Part shown: in pieces, positions 48,786-61,345 of the stretch
How the letters are laid out: each line of letters starts with the position of its first letter
Position numbering within the stretch: position 1 is the stretch's first letter
Source of the DNA: Marisa cornuarietis
Taxonomy: Eukaryota; Mollusca; Gastropoda; Architaenioglossa; Ampullariidae
Assembly (NCBI GenBank): GCA_004794655.1
Contig: SMMW01000592.1
Location: forward strand, 496,001-560,000
Direction of reading: 5' to 3'
DNA: 64,000 nucleotides
Notes under the pieces: generated by a model
What the model was told of the DNA's origin: nothing
What the model saw: only the letters and a program-made list of their open reading frames with translations
Databases searched by the model: none
Program-made: the position numbers and the translations under genes

Positions 48786-49834
48786 TGCTCGTGGCTGTGC
48801 ATTGTATCATTTAATACTGTAAAACAAACAAACAAATATAAAAAATACAAACGTTTATCTCATGAAACAAACTAATGTTATTGTAGCACTATATTCCCTC
48901 TACTTCCGGGGCCATAGCCATGAAGCAGAGGTAACTAGAGGTTAGGGATAGACCGGAGTCCTGTCATTAGAAAAATGGTGCAAATCTGTCGCTAGTAATT
49001 TAGATGCCCCCACCCCTCTTACGTACGGTTCACAGCTGTAGTTGCTAGGGCTGCGGATATTGAGCAGATGTGCCTCTGTTTCCTGGTTTCCCCAGCCTGC
49101 GACTGGAAAATTGCCTGTGCATCCAGGAAACTGATTCATTTATCAGGGCAGGTAAAAGGAAGCGGAAGGAGAGACCGACCACCTTTCACGTGCCGTGCCC
49201 TGGACATGGTGAACTGTATATTTCACTGCTCCTACGACGACCGGGCTATGGAACATTTATACTTGTAGTGATCTTACAGCATTTTTTCCGCCCTCTTTAT
49301 AACATAAAATCTGTTTGTTTTTCCAAGCGATCTCGTTCTTTTTCTCGGCCCTCTTCTCTCTCTCTCTCTCTGTGTATTTTCCTCCGTTCTCCCCAGAAAA
49401 TAAGAACGCGAATAAATAAAGAGAGACAACTCCGTGATACAGTACGGTTATCTTTTTTCGATGTTGTGTACCTTGCACTGATTCCCCGAGAACTTTTTCT
49501 ACACCCTTCCCCCACACAACTTCCTACCCTCACCTCAACTGCAGGCTAAACTCATTATACAAGCTAAAAGATAGTAGTATTTATATACAAATAAAAATAA
49601 GAATCCATATGCTACCTAAACAAATCGACTATGATTTGTCTGAAATTTGTCCGCCCTGCTATGACCAGATCGAGCGACTATCAATGGTAACAACTCACGG
49701 TTACAGCAGTAATAGTAGGGACTGCATAGTTATCAGTTGACGAGGGCTCGCAGCCTTATCGACGCCCCCTCCTAAAATCACTTGATTATTGTATGGGTCT
49801 GAATTTTAAGCATATTATAAAATAATTTGTTAAT

Positions 49835-50560
49835 CATCAAAACTGTAAAATAGTTCTACACATTTTGGACTGTTATCTATAGAGTTCTTGAAGTTACTCA
49901 TGGGTGAGTATTTCAAGTTAGTCGGAAGTGAGTTCCAGTTTGCAGCAACTCTTTGTTCAAAGTAACATTTGCGTTTATAGTAGTGGAACAATAAATACTT
50001 TTCCATCTGAATTTCTAGTAATGTTAGTTTGTGGTGGTGAGAAAAATATACGTGCATATCGGTATCATCACGTCCGTATTCGAACATTTGAATGATGTCC
50101 CCCTTGATTCTCCTTCACTTCAGAGTGGACTCCAGATCACATTGGCATATATTCCACAAGTGCATTGTACAATTTTAAAAAGTCTCTCAATCCAAATAAT
50201 TAAAAGTCATCCTAATAATGCCAAACGTTTGATTCGCCTTACTTACCACTCTTTGAAAATGTGCATTAAAAGATAACACAGTCAGAATTCATCCCCAAGT
50301 CCTTCTCGACCTCGTTACATGCTTTTATTATTTGCCCGTCATCACCCATTTTTATTTTAGAGGTATACATCTCGGATTTTGTTTTTTTACCGAAAGGTAT
50401 AACCACACATTTTGATATGCTGAAATATAATTTCCATTTTCACACCATTCTATCCCACCATTGAATCACCTTGCCGTATTTCTGTTCTATTATCTTTGTA
50501 CCATCGCCAAACAACTTACAGGTATTGAGCAACGCGTCTGGTAAATCACATTTTCACTGT
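49835..50560 (-). mobile_element. LINE RT C-terminal fragment (CR1/L2-like), cut by a MITE
   Basis: On the minus strand, in order and across frameshifts: DLPDALLNTCKLFGDGTKII (active-site region, with GD in place of the usual DD), VEKDLGMNSDC (EKDLGV motif), FLKLYNALVEY, MFEYGRDDTDMHVYF and CYFEQRVAANWNSLP, then FKNSID. This runs from mid-RT to the C-terminus. The upstream side ends within a few bases of the MITE at 50564. Confidence 0.85.
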
Positions 50561-50563
50561 TCT

Positions 50564-50830
50564 GGGGTCAGTTGCACAACACGTTTCTAAACCTTAAAAC
50601 TGTTCTAAAGAAGCAAAATCTCTTTTTAACCATTTTGACGCATTGCAGAAAAACATACAAAAAATTGTACTGACAGGACGGAAAGTCAGACCTAAGCAAC
50701 TTTTATCTTACTTACAGCAGTTTTATTTTTAAACCTTCTAAAATTGTGGTGTGCACTTTAAACTAATTATCTAAATAGAGTTATGGCCTAAATGTGTTTA
50801 AAATTAGAAATGTGTTGTGCACCTGGCACC
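50564..50830 (+). mobile_element. MITE family N, copy 2
   Basis: It starts GGGGTCAGTTGCACAACACG and, on the complement of its end, reads GGTGCCAGGTGCACAACACA then TTTCTAATTTTAAACACA. Internal blocks CTGTTCTAAAGAAGCAAAAT, GCATTGCAGAAAAACATAC, GTACTGACAGGACGGAAAGT and GTGGTGTGCACTTTAAACT match the 61086 copy closely. It is about 267 bp, non-coding, and lies at the edge of the LINE fragment 49835-50560. Confidence 0.8.
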
Positions 50831-50929
50831 AAACGCAATGAATGAATGCGAAAAGTAAAATGTTTTAAAACGATCGACAGCACGACGCGCAGCTGGTATA
50901 GAGTCCGTGAAGTCTCTTAACTTTTATAA

Positions 50930-51003
50930 TGCACTACTCTCTTAATCTTGTTGCTGCCCTATGCTCTTCGAGGAGTAACAAGGAATAAACTAAACTAAAC
51001 TCT
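50930..51003 (+). repeat. Retroelement tail with (ACTAA)n
   Basis: CCCTATGCTCTTCGAGGAGT, then AACAAGGAATAAACTAAACT and AAACTC. A short GGAATAAACTAAACTAAAC ending is a typical SINE/LINE 3' terminus. The body is not recognisable. Confidence 0.5.
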
Positions 51004-53682
51004 TATAATCATGGTTAGGAAGATAAAAGGTAAAGTTTTCAGCCACAGGTCCATGTGGGCCTCGAAACAGTCACATTTCTGTTTCTGATTTGACAGTATG
51101 CATGGGTGTGGCGATAGCAGAGCGCACTGCATCTATACAGCATAATTTTTATGTTTTGACATTTGTTGAATAGTCTGCTAATAAAATGTATATACAGGAA
51201 GTCGATTTTATCTTTTTTCAGTTGCGACGTCAGTTTAATTCTGTCAACTGTCAAAGGGCACTTGTCGAAACAAAGGACAGCAGACGAAGCCCTGTCCCTT
51301 CACTATCTCGTCATACTCTCGTTCATTCACGACACTGTGACATCATGTACTTGCAATTCAATATGGCGGGGACTAGACTCAAAATAGACAAGTGAATATA
51401 CGACTGTTGATGCCAGCGAATTGCTCGCAGAGGTGGGATGCTTATTTTATGAACCTTTATGCATTTAAAATATTTTGCTACTTGTCGATCGTTGAGAATG
51501 CATCTCTTCAAAAAAGATTTTAAGGTATGCTTGTTTCGTTTTTGCTGCCGTTATTTTTGCGGCATGCGCAGGAACGAAAACAAACGTGAGCCAAATGTTA
51601 TGAGCATACATAATTTGTGTACTTTGTGAAATTTCTTGCTTCAACAACTAGTATCAGCGATGCTGTTACAATTTATTAATCTTTAAATACAAAGCGTGAC
51701 GCCTTTTTCGAAAACGTGCTGTGCGTATATGATTCGTCGTGAATCCAACCACTTGCTGTGTCATTGGAAATAGGAATAATCTGTGCAATAATCTGCATAG
51801 CCACTACACAACCACAGGAACGCATATATGTTTCAGCAAATATATTTAAATGTATCTTTTCGTTTGCAAAGGTGAGATATTGCAAGTCCTAGCTATAATC
51901 ATTTTTCGACGATTAGCATGTTACAAAGCTTGCTGCATGAACAGGTGGTTGGCCATTAATGAAAGTAAAGGCTCACAACATTATTTTACGCCTTAAACTG
52001 AAGATGAAAGTGTAAAATAGCCCCAAAGTAGACAGCGTTACACAGATAATTTTGCAGTTTGGTACTGTTATAATGATCCAGCATTATTATAAAACTGTGT
52101 TGTGTTTTGCAGGTGATGTATTTTAGTATTTAGACAGGAAGCCAGTTGTTTTAATTAACTATTATTATTGTTAGGATTAATGTTTGGCTGCATATGTATT
52201 AAATCATTTCCATCCTAGTCACAGATTAAGTGATTATTAAATAAGATTGACATTTTCACTTTACCTTAATCTGTTATCAATATTTAACAAGAACGGCACT
52301 CGCATACTTTGTTGATGTACATATATGCTGAGTACCTCTTTTAAAGAAAAAAACCCCATATGATTTAATATCTTTCTCTGTGCTTTTATGATTGTGTTCA
52401 AGTTTGATGTGCTTGACCTCAAGCAGACTGTACATTGTGCAGTGTAGAAGAAGTGGAAACAATTGTTTATGACTGATGAGCTGTTCATTTTATAATGTAT
52501 ACGATTGCTAACCTTACGTCAAAGGGGGGGGGGGATCCTGCTTTAAAAAAAAAATTCAGTGATGTTAAACGAAACCCTGGAGACCTATTGCAGTTACAAA
52601 ATACTGTCAGTGCTGTAACCTTATACATTATTTTCTTTTACTGTTTTAGCTGTAAAAATCAAATGTGATAGTGAAAAAGGCTAAAAGTGTGTTTCTGTGT
52701 TCTTGGATTGGCATATAATGTGTGTTCATGGAAGAGTGTTATCACTTATGACTTCACACTATGCCAAATAAATAATTTAAAAAAAAATTAAAGGCGGGTC
52801 TTATTACTCAAATATTGACTTGATCTTACCCTAGCAGCTTTTGCAACTGTTCACTCTTCTGTGCAACTGCCAGTCACACCTTTCCTTTTCAACAGGCCAT
52901 GTGAAGTTTCCTGTTTTTTTTTTTTTTTTTAGATGTACACATTATTTTAAGTTGTGAACATTCAAGCCTGCTGGCTGTTTGGCTTTGTGTTGCATAATGT
53001 AATGAGTGATGTAGAATGCCAGTGGTTAGTGGTAGAAAAAGGACTGGTCCTTCTACTGTATCTCCTGATTGAGAAAATAGTATTTACTTAGAATAAAGTA
53101 GAAATTTTACAGGACTTTTATTATCTGTGTAAGTTCTTAACTTAAAGGACTGTGTTACTACATGAAATAAAGTAAAAGTATTTTTATGTTTGTCCTGTGG
53201 TTAGTATGATCTCTGAGTGTTATGTTTGTCATCAATTGCTATTTTGATGTATATTTGTCATAATGTCTACAATTTTCCCACTCCTGTTGAGTGTTACTCT
53301 AAAAGGCACCACTTGATTTAAGAAACAGCTCTCTGCCTTCTGGTGATTCAAAATTATTGAAAATAAGTATTGCTGAAAAAGAAATGTGATCACGCACAAT
53401 AAGCATTGTCATGTTCTGTTTGTTGCAGATAATAGTGAAGCTGCTTTTAGACTTTCTTCGCTTCTTAAAGAGGAATACTTGAACTAGCGCCATCCAGAGT
53501 GGTTTTAAATTGGGATCTACCTGGAAAAAAATAAACTGAAAGACTTGTAAAACCATTTTTGAATGGAGGTGCGAAAATCTTTCAAAAGGCTGGCAATGTA
53601 TACTGGAGGGTAGTGCAAGAGCATTTTTGCTTAATCGAGTGCATTGTCTGCACAGTAGAAACTCTCTTGTTTTTACCGTTAC

Positions 53683-53684
53683 AG
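53683..53684 (+). promoter_or_regulatory. Probable splice acceptor of a CLASP 5' UTR exon
   Basis: CTCTCTTGTTTTTACCGTTACAG precedes AGGCAAGACG, a good pyrimidine tract plus CAG, about 70 bp upstream of the CLASP start codon. This implies a spliced 5' UTR with a first exon further upstream, possibly near 51350 (AATATGGCGGGG), although that is unproven. Confidence 0.5.
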
Positions 53685-53754
53685 AGGCAAGACGTTTAGG
53701 GAAGTTTTCTGTTGAAGTTGACTGTGTGAGAACTAATTCTACTGACGAAAGGCA

Positions 53755-53931
53755 ATGGAGAGCCTGGATGATTTCTTAGATGGAGTGCTGACACAGGATG
53801 TGAAAAAGAGGTTCCAGGTCCACCAACAGCTCGTGTCATATCTTAGTGATCCATTATCATCTCTCAAGTCAGATGATTTGGATCGCTTTGTGGAGGGGTT
53901 GGCAGCATGGGTCAGCTGCAGCAATTACAAG
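53755..53931 (+). CDS. CLASP: CLASP, CLIP-associating protein, first coding exon (partial gene)
   Basis: This is a single 59-codon exon from ATG to the donor AAG|GTAAGA, phase 0. It starts MESLDDFLDGVLTQDVKKRF and continues QVHQQLVSYLSD, DLDRFVEGLAAWV and SCSNYK. The pattern (short acidic start, QKDV.KR.QV...L...LSD, L...VDGLA.W...SNYK) is that of the first helices of the N-terminal TOG domain in CLASP1/2 and Drosophila Orbit/MAST, and it stops at the NYK position. CLASPs bind microtubule plus ends and stabilise them at the cell cortex and kinetochores. Further exons (rest of TOG1, later TOG domains) are not visible before the window ends, so the next intron exceeds 10 kb. The orthologue group is clear; CLASP1 versus CLASP2 cannot be decided. 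Confidence 0.85.
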
Positions 53932-55249
53932 GTAAGACCATGGAAAACAGCTACTTGATTATTGAATGCATTTAACCTGTTAATCTTTTTTTAAAATAGA
54001 CAATTTTTACTTAAACACATGCATTCTGGCATGCATGTCAGCACAAATAATGTTACTCTTCTGATATATAAATACAAGTTTCTTATCGACACCTTAAATT
54101 TTAAAAAGGCAGTTTCTATTTTCTCTTTCTCTCCTCAAACACCATAAATTTTGCCATATTCCAATATTTTTTAAACTAAAAACAATGACTACTATTCGGT
54201 TAATTAGTTTTGTGAATTATGCATCACGTCTGGACTCGTGTGACATAGTCTGAAAATAAACTAGAACAGTTATAAAAAAAAAACAACCTTGGTTTACTGG
54301 TATGTGACAGAAAGGAATTGCGGCCACAGGGCACGTGGCTGGTAGGTAAACATAGGAAAGGTAGAAAAATGTACACTGTGACAGAGCTGTGTGACTCACT
54401 GTAGAGTGTAAACATACTGGCAACCTCAGTTTTTCTGGTGTATTTGTACTGAGTTAAGTTTCCTTTTTTGGGCTAGTCTGATGTCTTTTGGGAGAAGGTG
54501 GAAATAATGGCGGGGAAGACAGAGGTCTGAGTGTTTGGATGCCTGTAAATATGATGTATTCTAGACAATGGAATAGTAAAAAAAATCCCAACCAAACAAA
54601 CACCCCCCCTCCTCGATTTGTAATGTATTAGTATTACAGTGGTACCATACCACTTGAACTTCTCTGTGCTAAAAAATTTTGGCGCTCTGTTAATATTTTT
54701 TGAGAAAATTTGTGTGTTTTGACCACTTGTTAGGCACTTGACCATCATGTTGAAACCTGTGTGAGATGCCACACTTATCTGTGACGCTCTGGATTGAAAC
54801 AAAGGGGAAAGCTTCACTTTGTGCATCGATTTCAAGCAGTAAAGACCTGCCTCTTTTCTTTTTTTTTTAATGTGTATATATCATATGGTTATTATGGCAC
54901 CTTAGAAACTTTCTAGTGCTATAATTGATGGAAAAACAGTAAAAAAAAAAATTAAAAAAAGAGCTTATTGCCCAGAATGATTATAGCATACATTTGTATG
55001 AATTAGTATTCACTATGGCATAGTTGAGTTGACGATATCAACTATACTGAAATATGAAGAGGCCAGTAAAGCAGCTGATGTAGTGAACAGAGTAAAAGTG
55101 GTAAAAAAATTTAAACTTAAGGTTTAGTTTAAAATTTGTTAGTAATGTAATATTAAATTGTATTTTTCTATGGAACCTACGAGCTATTATAGAAACCGGT
55201 CTTCTTGCATATGCCATACTGTAAACTACTGTGAATAATGCAAGGTTGT

Positions 55250-55520
55250 TAGCTATTGGTGGGTGCTGAAATCTGATGTTTAGGTGCTCAGCATGTGAGC
55301 AGAAGTTTGATGGTTCAATTCTTCCTGGGAACTTGGATAAACTGCCTTTTTCCCATCCAGCAGTAATGGGAGCCTGCTCAATGAAGGGAGGTAACCAGGC
55401 TGGAGAAGGAGAAGTTGGGGTTCTACCTTCCTGACAGCTTTGGCTTAGATATAGTGAACTACTTACAGCTCCATACTCCTACTGCTGTAACTTGTCAGGC
55501 TATGGAGATCCTTTCTTTGC
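55250..55520 (+). mobile_element. SINE-like element with B-box-like head
   Basis: A region with CAGAAGTTTGATGGTTCAAT then TCTTCCTGGG (B box GGTTCAATTCT) is followed by GGGAGCCTGCTCAATGAAGG, GGCTGGAGAAGGAGAAGTTG and GGGTTCTACC. The body wording (GAGCCTG, GCTGGAGA, GGGTTCTACC) resembles the body of the SINE at 38870-39090 (GAGCACCTGACT, GACTGGAGATTGGCATC), which suggests a related family. No poly-A tail or target duplication is clear. Confidence 0.45.
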
Positions 55521-56344
55521 CTTGCTACTGTCTTTAGCTATAACCACCAGCAGCAGATATCTGCATGACCTTGATGTGCATGTTTGGATCTTAAGGATGA
55601 GAAGGGGGTCTGTTTATGTGAACAGATAATTATGTTTATTTCTGGCAGGGAGTGGCAGATTATTAAGCATCTGCTTGAGCCAATGTGCTACAGATCTGTT
55701 CTGTTTGGTGGCCTGACTGGGGAGAGATTTTGCATTCTTATATGAAGACTGCCATTCACTTTAGAGTTGAACAGACAGAAAAATAGGAAAACTTGTTGGT
55801 GAATCCATAAAATGCAAAGGGTTTTCAGAACACTAAAGTCGTGTGGAGTTTTTAGACCGTCAGTTGAAATTGTTGAGGCACTTAGACACATCAGGAGTTT
55901 ACAATTATTTGCAGAAAATAGTACACAGTGTAAGTGTGTAAATATTTTTATCTTGCTCCATGATATCAGGAAACTGCTTGTTGTGACAGTTTTTAATGAT
56001 ATAAAACTGTATCACTGACATTTGATAACACTGACAAAATATGAGCTTTCATATGTTAAGTTTATTACACAGTAGCTTACATGATGAGGCCTATGACCTA
56101 AACTTTTATGGTGATCAACACCAGATATTGATATTTTCATACTCCCTTGGCAGCTAATCTTTATGAGGAACTCTTTTATGTTGTTATACATGTTTCCGTG
56201 CAATGGGAAATGCTGGTGAATAAAAAAAAAATAACTTGAATGTATGGTGTGGGACATTAAGCTTTTGTTCTCTTGAAAAATTATCAGATAGAACAGCATT
56301 TTCTGTACAGGATATACTTGACTGTAGTAGTAACATCTTTATAA

Positions 56345-56425
56345 ATCATCTTAACATAATAATAATAATGATGATTTCTATAGCACCTTTTTCCAAAGAA
56401 CTCAAAGTGCTTTACACAAAGAACA
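56345..56425 (-). repeat. LINE/SINE 3' tail, inverted
   Basis: On the minus strand: GTGTAAAGCACTTTGAGTTC then TTTGGAAAAAGGTGCTATAG and AAATCATCATTATTATTATT. This is a canonical tail (AAAGCACTTTGAG / GCTATAGAAAT / TTATTATT). Confidence 0.7.
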
Positions 56426-59099
56426 CCAAACATACACGATAAATGCTAGCGGCCTACAGTCATCAATTCTGGAATCGAGGACGTACGAGGACAAATGTTT
56501 TCCTATTTTTCAGGCTGATCATCATGATAACTTACACATTGAACACATCGCTATTATTTTCTTATGAGGCCACCCACCAATAACATGGATGTGCTTATAG
56601 TTGCATGGGTTAGTTTTAGAATCATTGAAACATAGCTGAATTCTTGTAGTACGATCATCAGGTTAGTTTTACAATCACTATAAAAACCAGATTCTGTTCA
56701 AGAATTTCTGGATTGAACCACAGGAGGCAATCAACAGCATGTTGGGGATAGTCATAGTCAGTTCACTGGCGCCAGTCGTAACGATTGCGGAGAGAGAGTT
56801 ATGGATGCCAGTGAGACACGCCCTTGTGTATGTCACCTCCGCTATGCAAGTATTTCAGAGCATGTAGTATAATCCACAGAATCTGTGTGACCGCTAGTTC
56901 TGGCAGTCCTGTTATGAAAAAGGCACGCAGCAGGTCAACGGCGAGAACCTGAGCCCACAGAAGCTATGACTGTCGACAGTTCATGGCGATGGACAAAGCT
57001 ACAGTAATGTGGGAGAATAATCTCATGTTGGAACTGCTTAGTTAATAAGATAGTTAATATGTCTTATACCAGATTTAAATCAAAGTCGCGTGGATATGGA
57101 ATGCCTGCTTCAAGGGGAAGTAACACAAAATATTAAGAATAGCACAAGGGAATGTAAAACAACCAAATATATAATTGTAATTGCGCCTTAAGATTTGGGA
57201 GGTGATAAAATTTCGTCAAAGTTAATGTGTAGTCTTGAATGCAATTCCTTGACTCTTGTTTAAGAATGAATTTTTATATAATTATCATGAACATATTTCA
57301 GTTGCTACTGCTTTTTGTGTTGATAAGCGATTTGTCTTAACCAAAATAAAAATCAGTTTCACTTTCAAAATAAAGGCTATTGTGACGGTTAAGAGAGGGA
57401 TAACTCTTCCATAACATTAGACATTATGCAGTAGTCTCCCTTGTAGATGCATTGTCACAGTCCGCAACGCTCATAAATATTGTGTCAGTGTGACAACCAC
57501 ATTGTTAATTTTTCTTGACGTATTGTGCTTTGTTCACAAGTGAAAAAAAAATTCATCACTGCAAACTGTCAAATTCTATCACTTTGACTCCAAATAGGCT
57601 AAAACCAGTGCTTCTGGCAGTTTAAAGGTCCTCTTCTTTACATCTTTTTCCTTAATTCTACTGTTAAAGACATGGACATGTACAAAATTCAGCATGATTT
57701 GAATGGCTTAAACTAGCGTATAGCACCCGAAGTAGCAGATTTGACAATCTGAGTACACTTTAAATAGTTTAAGGACTTTTTTATTTTAAAGAAGGAAGAT
57801 CTAATTTTGTGGATAGGCAGACAGCAGCCATCTGCACCCTTGGGGTGTGCATAAGCATATGTGAGTGTTTATATACAGATCTTTTCTCAAGCTGGCCAGA
57901 TTTGCAGACAGGATGTTTCAGATTTGTCAGTCTGTGTGGCATAACGCACTGATGGTCATAATAACACCATTGCAACATTGGCGCTTTGCATTGATCTGTG
58001 TTGCAGCATAGTCTTGGGATCAATTCTGTTAGCCAAAGGCAGAGAGGGTGGGGTCTACTTTTGCATGGGAGTAAACTATGTGTGTGTACTGTATTAAGTG
58101 CATCATTCCTGTTGAGGAGAGGATGACTGATAAGAAATATCGAGATAACAGAAAGTTGAAGGGAAGGGGAGTGTTGACAAACACAAGCTAACAATGCTCT
58201 AAAATGTGTATTGAGCTGGTCTGCTAGAGATGAGTCAAGGATGATTAGCAGGGTTAACTATGTTGAGGAAATGATGTCAATGACAAAGCAGGTTTAGCAT
58301 TACGTTTCAAATACTTAAGGTAATATGTAGCATAAAAGAAACATGATTTTGTCTCCTGGTGTATAGAAAGCGCATGTGTTTTTTTAAAAATCTACTATAT
58401 GTACAGGACAGTCATGTGCTTATGTGCATGATTGCCTAGTGTTCATGCAATTCATTGGATGGGGAGGAAGAAAGGCAGTCATGTGTCAGGATAATATGAT
58501 GTATTGATGTGTATGTGCAGTCATGTATGTCAGAGAGAGAGAGAAGATTCTCCCTAGAGGATTTTTCTATCATTTGTCCCTCAGTTTATTAATGTGTATG
58601 TGCATGCATGCATGAGAGAGAGAGAGAGAGAGCTGACATGGAAGATTGTTCTTAGGGGTTTTTTCTATGATTTGTCACTCATTGTCACTCACCTTTAGTC
58701 ACACCAGCCAGTTAAAGTGTGAAGCTGTTCTTATGTGAGAGGATATTTTGTTTTCTTGTAGTTAAAAAAAAAGATCTTGTTTGACTTTTAAGATCTTCGT
58801 TATGAGTTGGGGTGAGGTGACACAACATGACAGATTGTTTACATGGCATCTAGTCGTGGGCGGCATACAAGTCACATCATCACGTATCAGTGCTTATAAG
58901 TAATCTTGAAATGGTTCTGGTTGGTAAAAACAACACCCTACATGCTAGTTTCCCTTTTCTAGTGAGACTGAGAAATGTACATATTAGACACTAATTTATT
59001 GTATCCCTTCTGCTGGAAGCTGAAGAAGGTAGCCAGTTACAACAAATATTTTGCCGGAACGCAGATTGAAAGAAGTGGGGGGGGGGGTTCTGGTCAACA

Positions 59100-61060
59100 T
59101 TGACTTAATTGACCCTCTCGCCCGCTGAGGCATCTGCGCAGGTCGGTGTCTTGTGCCCTGTCGTTTTCATCCCTGGCTGATGGCTGGTCTTCTGTTGCTT
59201 GTCGCATCGCACTCAACTGCAGATACCGAGAGCTCAGCTGTAAAGCCGACACACACACACAGAGCCAGGATCAAGCTACACAACCGCGTACGCGTTCACA
59301 CACACACAGGGGCCCTTGCTGTCAGGTGGTTTTCACCGCGCAGCCAGGTGTGTCCTCGTCGTTGGTTCTAGGCGGTCTTCTGTTGGCCGCACGGCAGTGG
59401 TCAGCGCTGCATCCACGTCTCCTGCTGTTATCAACGTGCGGGATTTTGCGGGCGCCCATCGTGTCAGGATGTTCCCTTTGCGTCGGACACCCGCCCGACC
59501 AACTGCGTTGTATGTCAGCTGTGGGACTGCCGCCTGTCCTCACCTTGTGATTGTCACCTGCATGTGACGATGTGTGTTCTTGTAAGTGCGATATTTTCTT
59601 GTTCGAGCTGCCCGTGTGGTATCGGGTCCGGCGTGCGATCAAAGCAGCTCGGATAGCGGTAAGTGCCGTTGTCGTATTGCGTGTGTGGTGGGGTGGTACG
59701 GCGGGCGAGCGATCCATACGGCGGGGTGCCGTAGCGTCAGGTTCATGTGATGGGGTAGCGTTTGCCTACGTCACGTTGATTGAGAGCTTGTGTGTGTGTG
59801 TGTGTGGTATTTTTTTGGTTGTTTTTTGTTTTGTCACCAGACGCTGTCGTCGTTGATTTGACATTAGGTTCTCGAAGTGCATACGTTCTTGATGTGTCGG
59901 TGGTGACTGAAGAATGATTTTAAACAAATTCAATAGTTTTTCTACTGATTCAGCTTTCGTCGTGATACAAGTAGGCCAAGTAAATTGCAGTTCTGCATCA
60001 TTTATGAAAAAACGTTTTTTTCCATTTGTGAAAACGTGCAATTTAGCCAGCAGGACACAGGAAACTGTGCACTGGGCTGTTTAGAATACTGATAGAAACA
60101 CGTGCAATGTCACATGGTGGTAGATGATCTTGTGCTTGTAAGAAAAGTTTTGGTCGTTCAGGACCGTTTGCAACTTTATCGTGGACAGGTCATTATTTTA
60201 ATAGTGCAGAACGTAGGAATGTCATAGTATCACTAAGTGTAAATTTAAAAAAAAAAAGCAGCCTGGATTAGTTGGTCTATGGGTATAGATTTTCTTGCGC
60301 GATCGTGTGAACCTCTTCTGTGTGTATGTGAGTGGGGTGGGGGGAGCGGAGAAGAGGGAAAGAAATGACAGGGGAGTTTTACTTTTGACCCTGTTCATAT
60401 TTTGCCTGTGATATCCCTCGTCAGGGTTCGTGTTGTTACTATCTCCTGACAACGCGTGTGGCTGTTCGCCGAAGATACTCAGCGGTAGTTTCGTTTGCCT
60501 TGGCTGCGCTGCGGTTCTGGCTACTGAAGCTGCAACATGTGTCGTGTTGGCAAGCCTGGCTCGCCTCAAACATCAGCGCGAGGAGGATGACGGCTTGGCA
60601 TGTCCCCTGTCAAACACAACACCGCGAGAAGCAACTGTATGCACAGACGAGCGGGGAGAGGACATTTACCCATTCATTGACCTGTGCTGGAATTAACGCC
60701 GCCTTCCGCATGCTGTCCTGAAGCTGTTGGGAAATGTCGACCACGGTAGCGCTTCGGGAGCCGGGCACGCAAGATGTTGAGGTGATAGTCGCGATTTCAG
60801 ACGATAACCATCTGTGGTCATATTTAAACTTCCTGGAGACCTAGACATTTTGCTGATCCGCGCGCACGCTCCCCCCCCACCACCACACACACTTTGAGTC
60901 TGAGCACCACCGAAAGCTTACATTTGATTATGTAACAGTTAAACGTGACGTGTGTTTGGATACAGGCTGGGGGCCGCGTTATTTTACCGTCGTCTTACCT
61001 ATAATCACGTGGTACAGGTGAAAATGTCGCGCTCCGTTTGCCAACAGGCGTGTCGTAGCG
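59100..61060. promoter_or_regulatory. CpG-richer segment inside CLASP intron 1
   Basis: By eye this stretch has clearly more CG dinucleotides and GC than its surroundings, for example GGGCGAGCGATCCATACGGC near 59702. The surrounding intron is AT-rich. It could be an alternative promoter or first exon of CLASP. No exon with both a plausible start and donor is convincing. Confidence 0.3.
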
Positions 61061-61085
61061 TGTGGTGAATGTGTCCTTTTTTTCC

Positions 61086-61345
61086 AGGGGCCAGTTGCAC
61101 AACATGTTTCTAAACTGTTCTAAAGAAGCAAAATCTCTTCTCTGCCATTTAGAGGCATTGCACAAGAACATACCAAATATTGTACTGAGAGGACGGAAAA
61201 TCAGACTTAAACAACTTTATCTTACTTAAAGCAGTTTTAGTTTTAAAAATTCTAAACTTGTGGTGTGCACTTTAAACTGATTATCTAAAAAGATTTAAGG
61301 CATAAATGTGTTTAAAATTAGAATTGTGTTGTGCAGTTGGCCCCA
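61086..61345 (+). mobile_element. MITE family N, copy 3 (best preserved)
   Basis: It starts AGGGGCCAGTTGCACAACAT, and the complement of its end reads TGGGGCCAACTGCACAACAC. It is about 260 bp. The subterminal sequences TTTCTAAACTG and AATTCTAATTTTAAACACA match the same positions in the copies at 50564 and 38614. It has no reading frame. The target duplication is unclear. Confidence 0.85.

Larger units (their letters stand above)
44671..53680. other. Intergenic region between the peroxidase start and CLASP
   Basis: This presumably contains the divergent promoters of the two genes, but I cannot place a TATA or initiator element. Recognisable content is a LINE 3' end (46150-46420), tails at about 48700-48785 and 50930-51003, a LINE fragment (49835-50560) and a MITE (50564-50830). 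GGGCCCGG-rich patches at 48020-48130 and 48425-48500 and GGGCCGCCGAGAGCC at 45463-45477 look like ends of GC-rich dispersed repeats. I see no coding exon; open frames near 47512, 48345 and 49070 lack domains. Confidence 0.6.

Noticed and set aside
49070..49549. 159-codon open frame
   Set aside because: Pyrimidine-rich low-complexity sequence with no motif, no splice-site support and an overlapping frame on the other strand of similar length.
59146..59550. 134-codon open frame in the CpG-richer segment
   Set aside because: Several long overlapping frames on both strands are expected in GC-rich DNA; none shows a domain.
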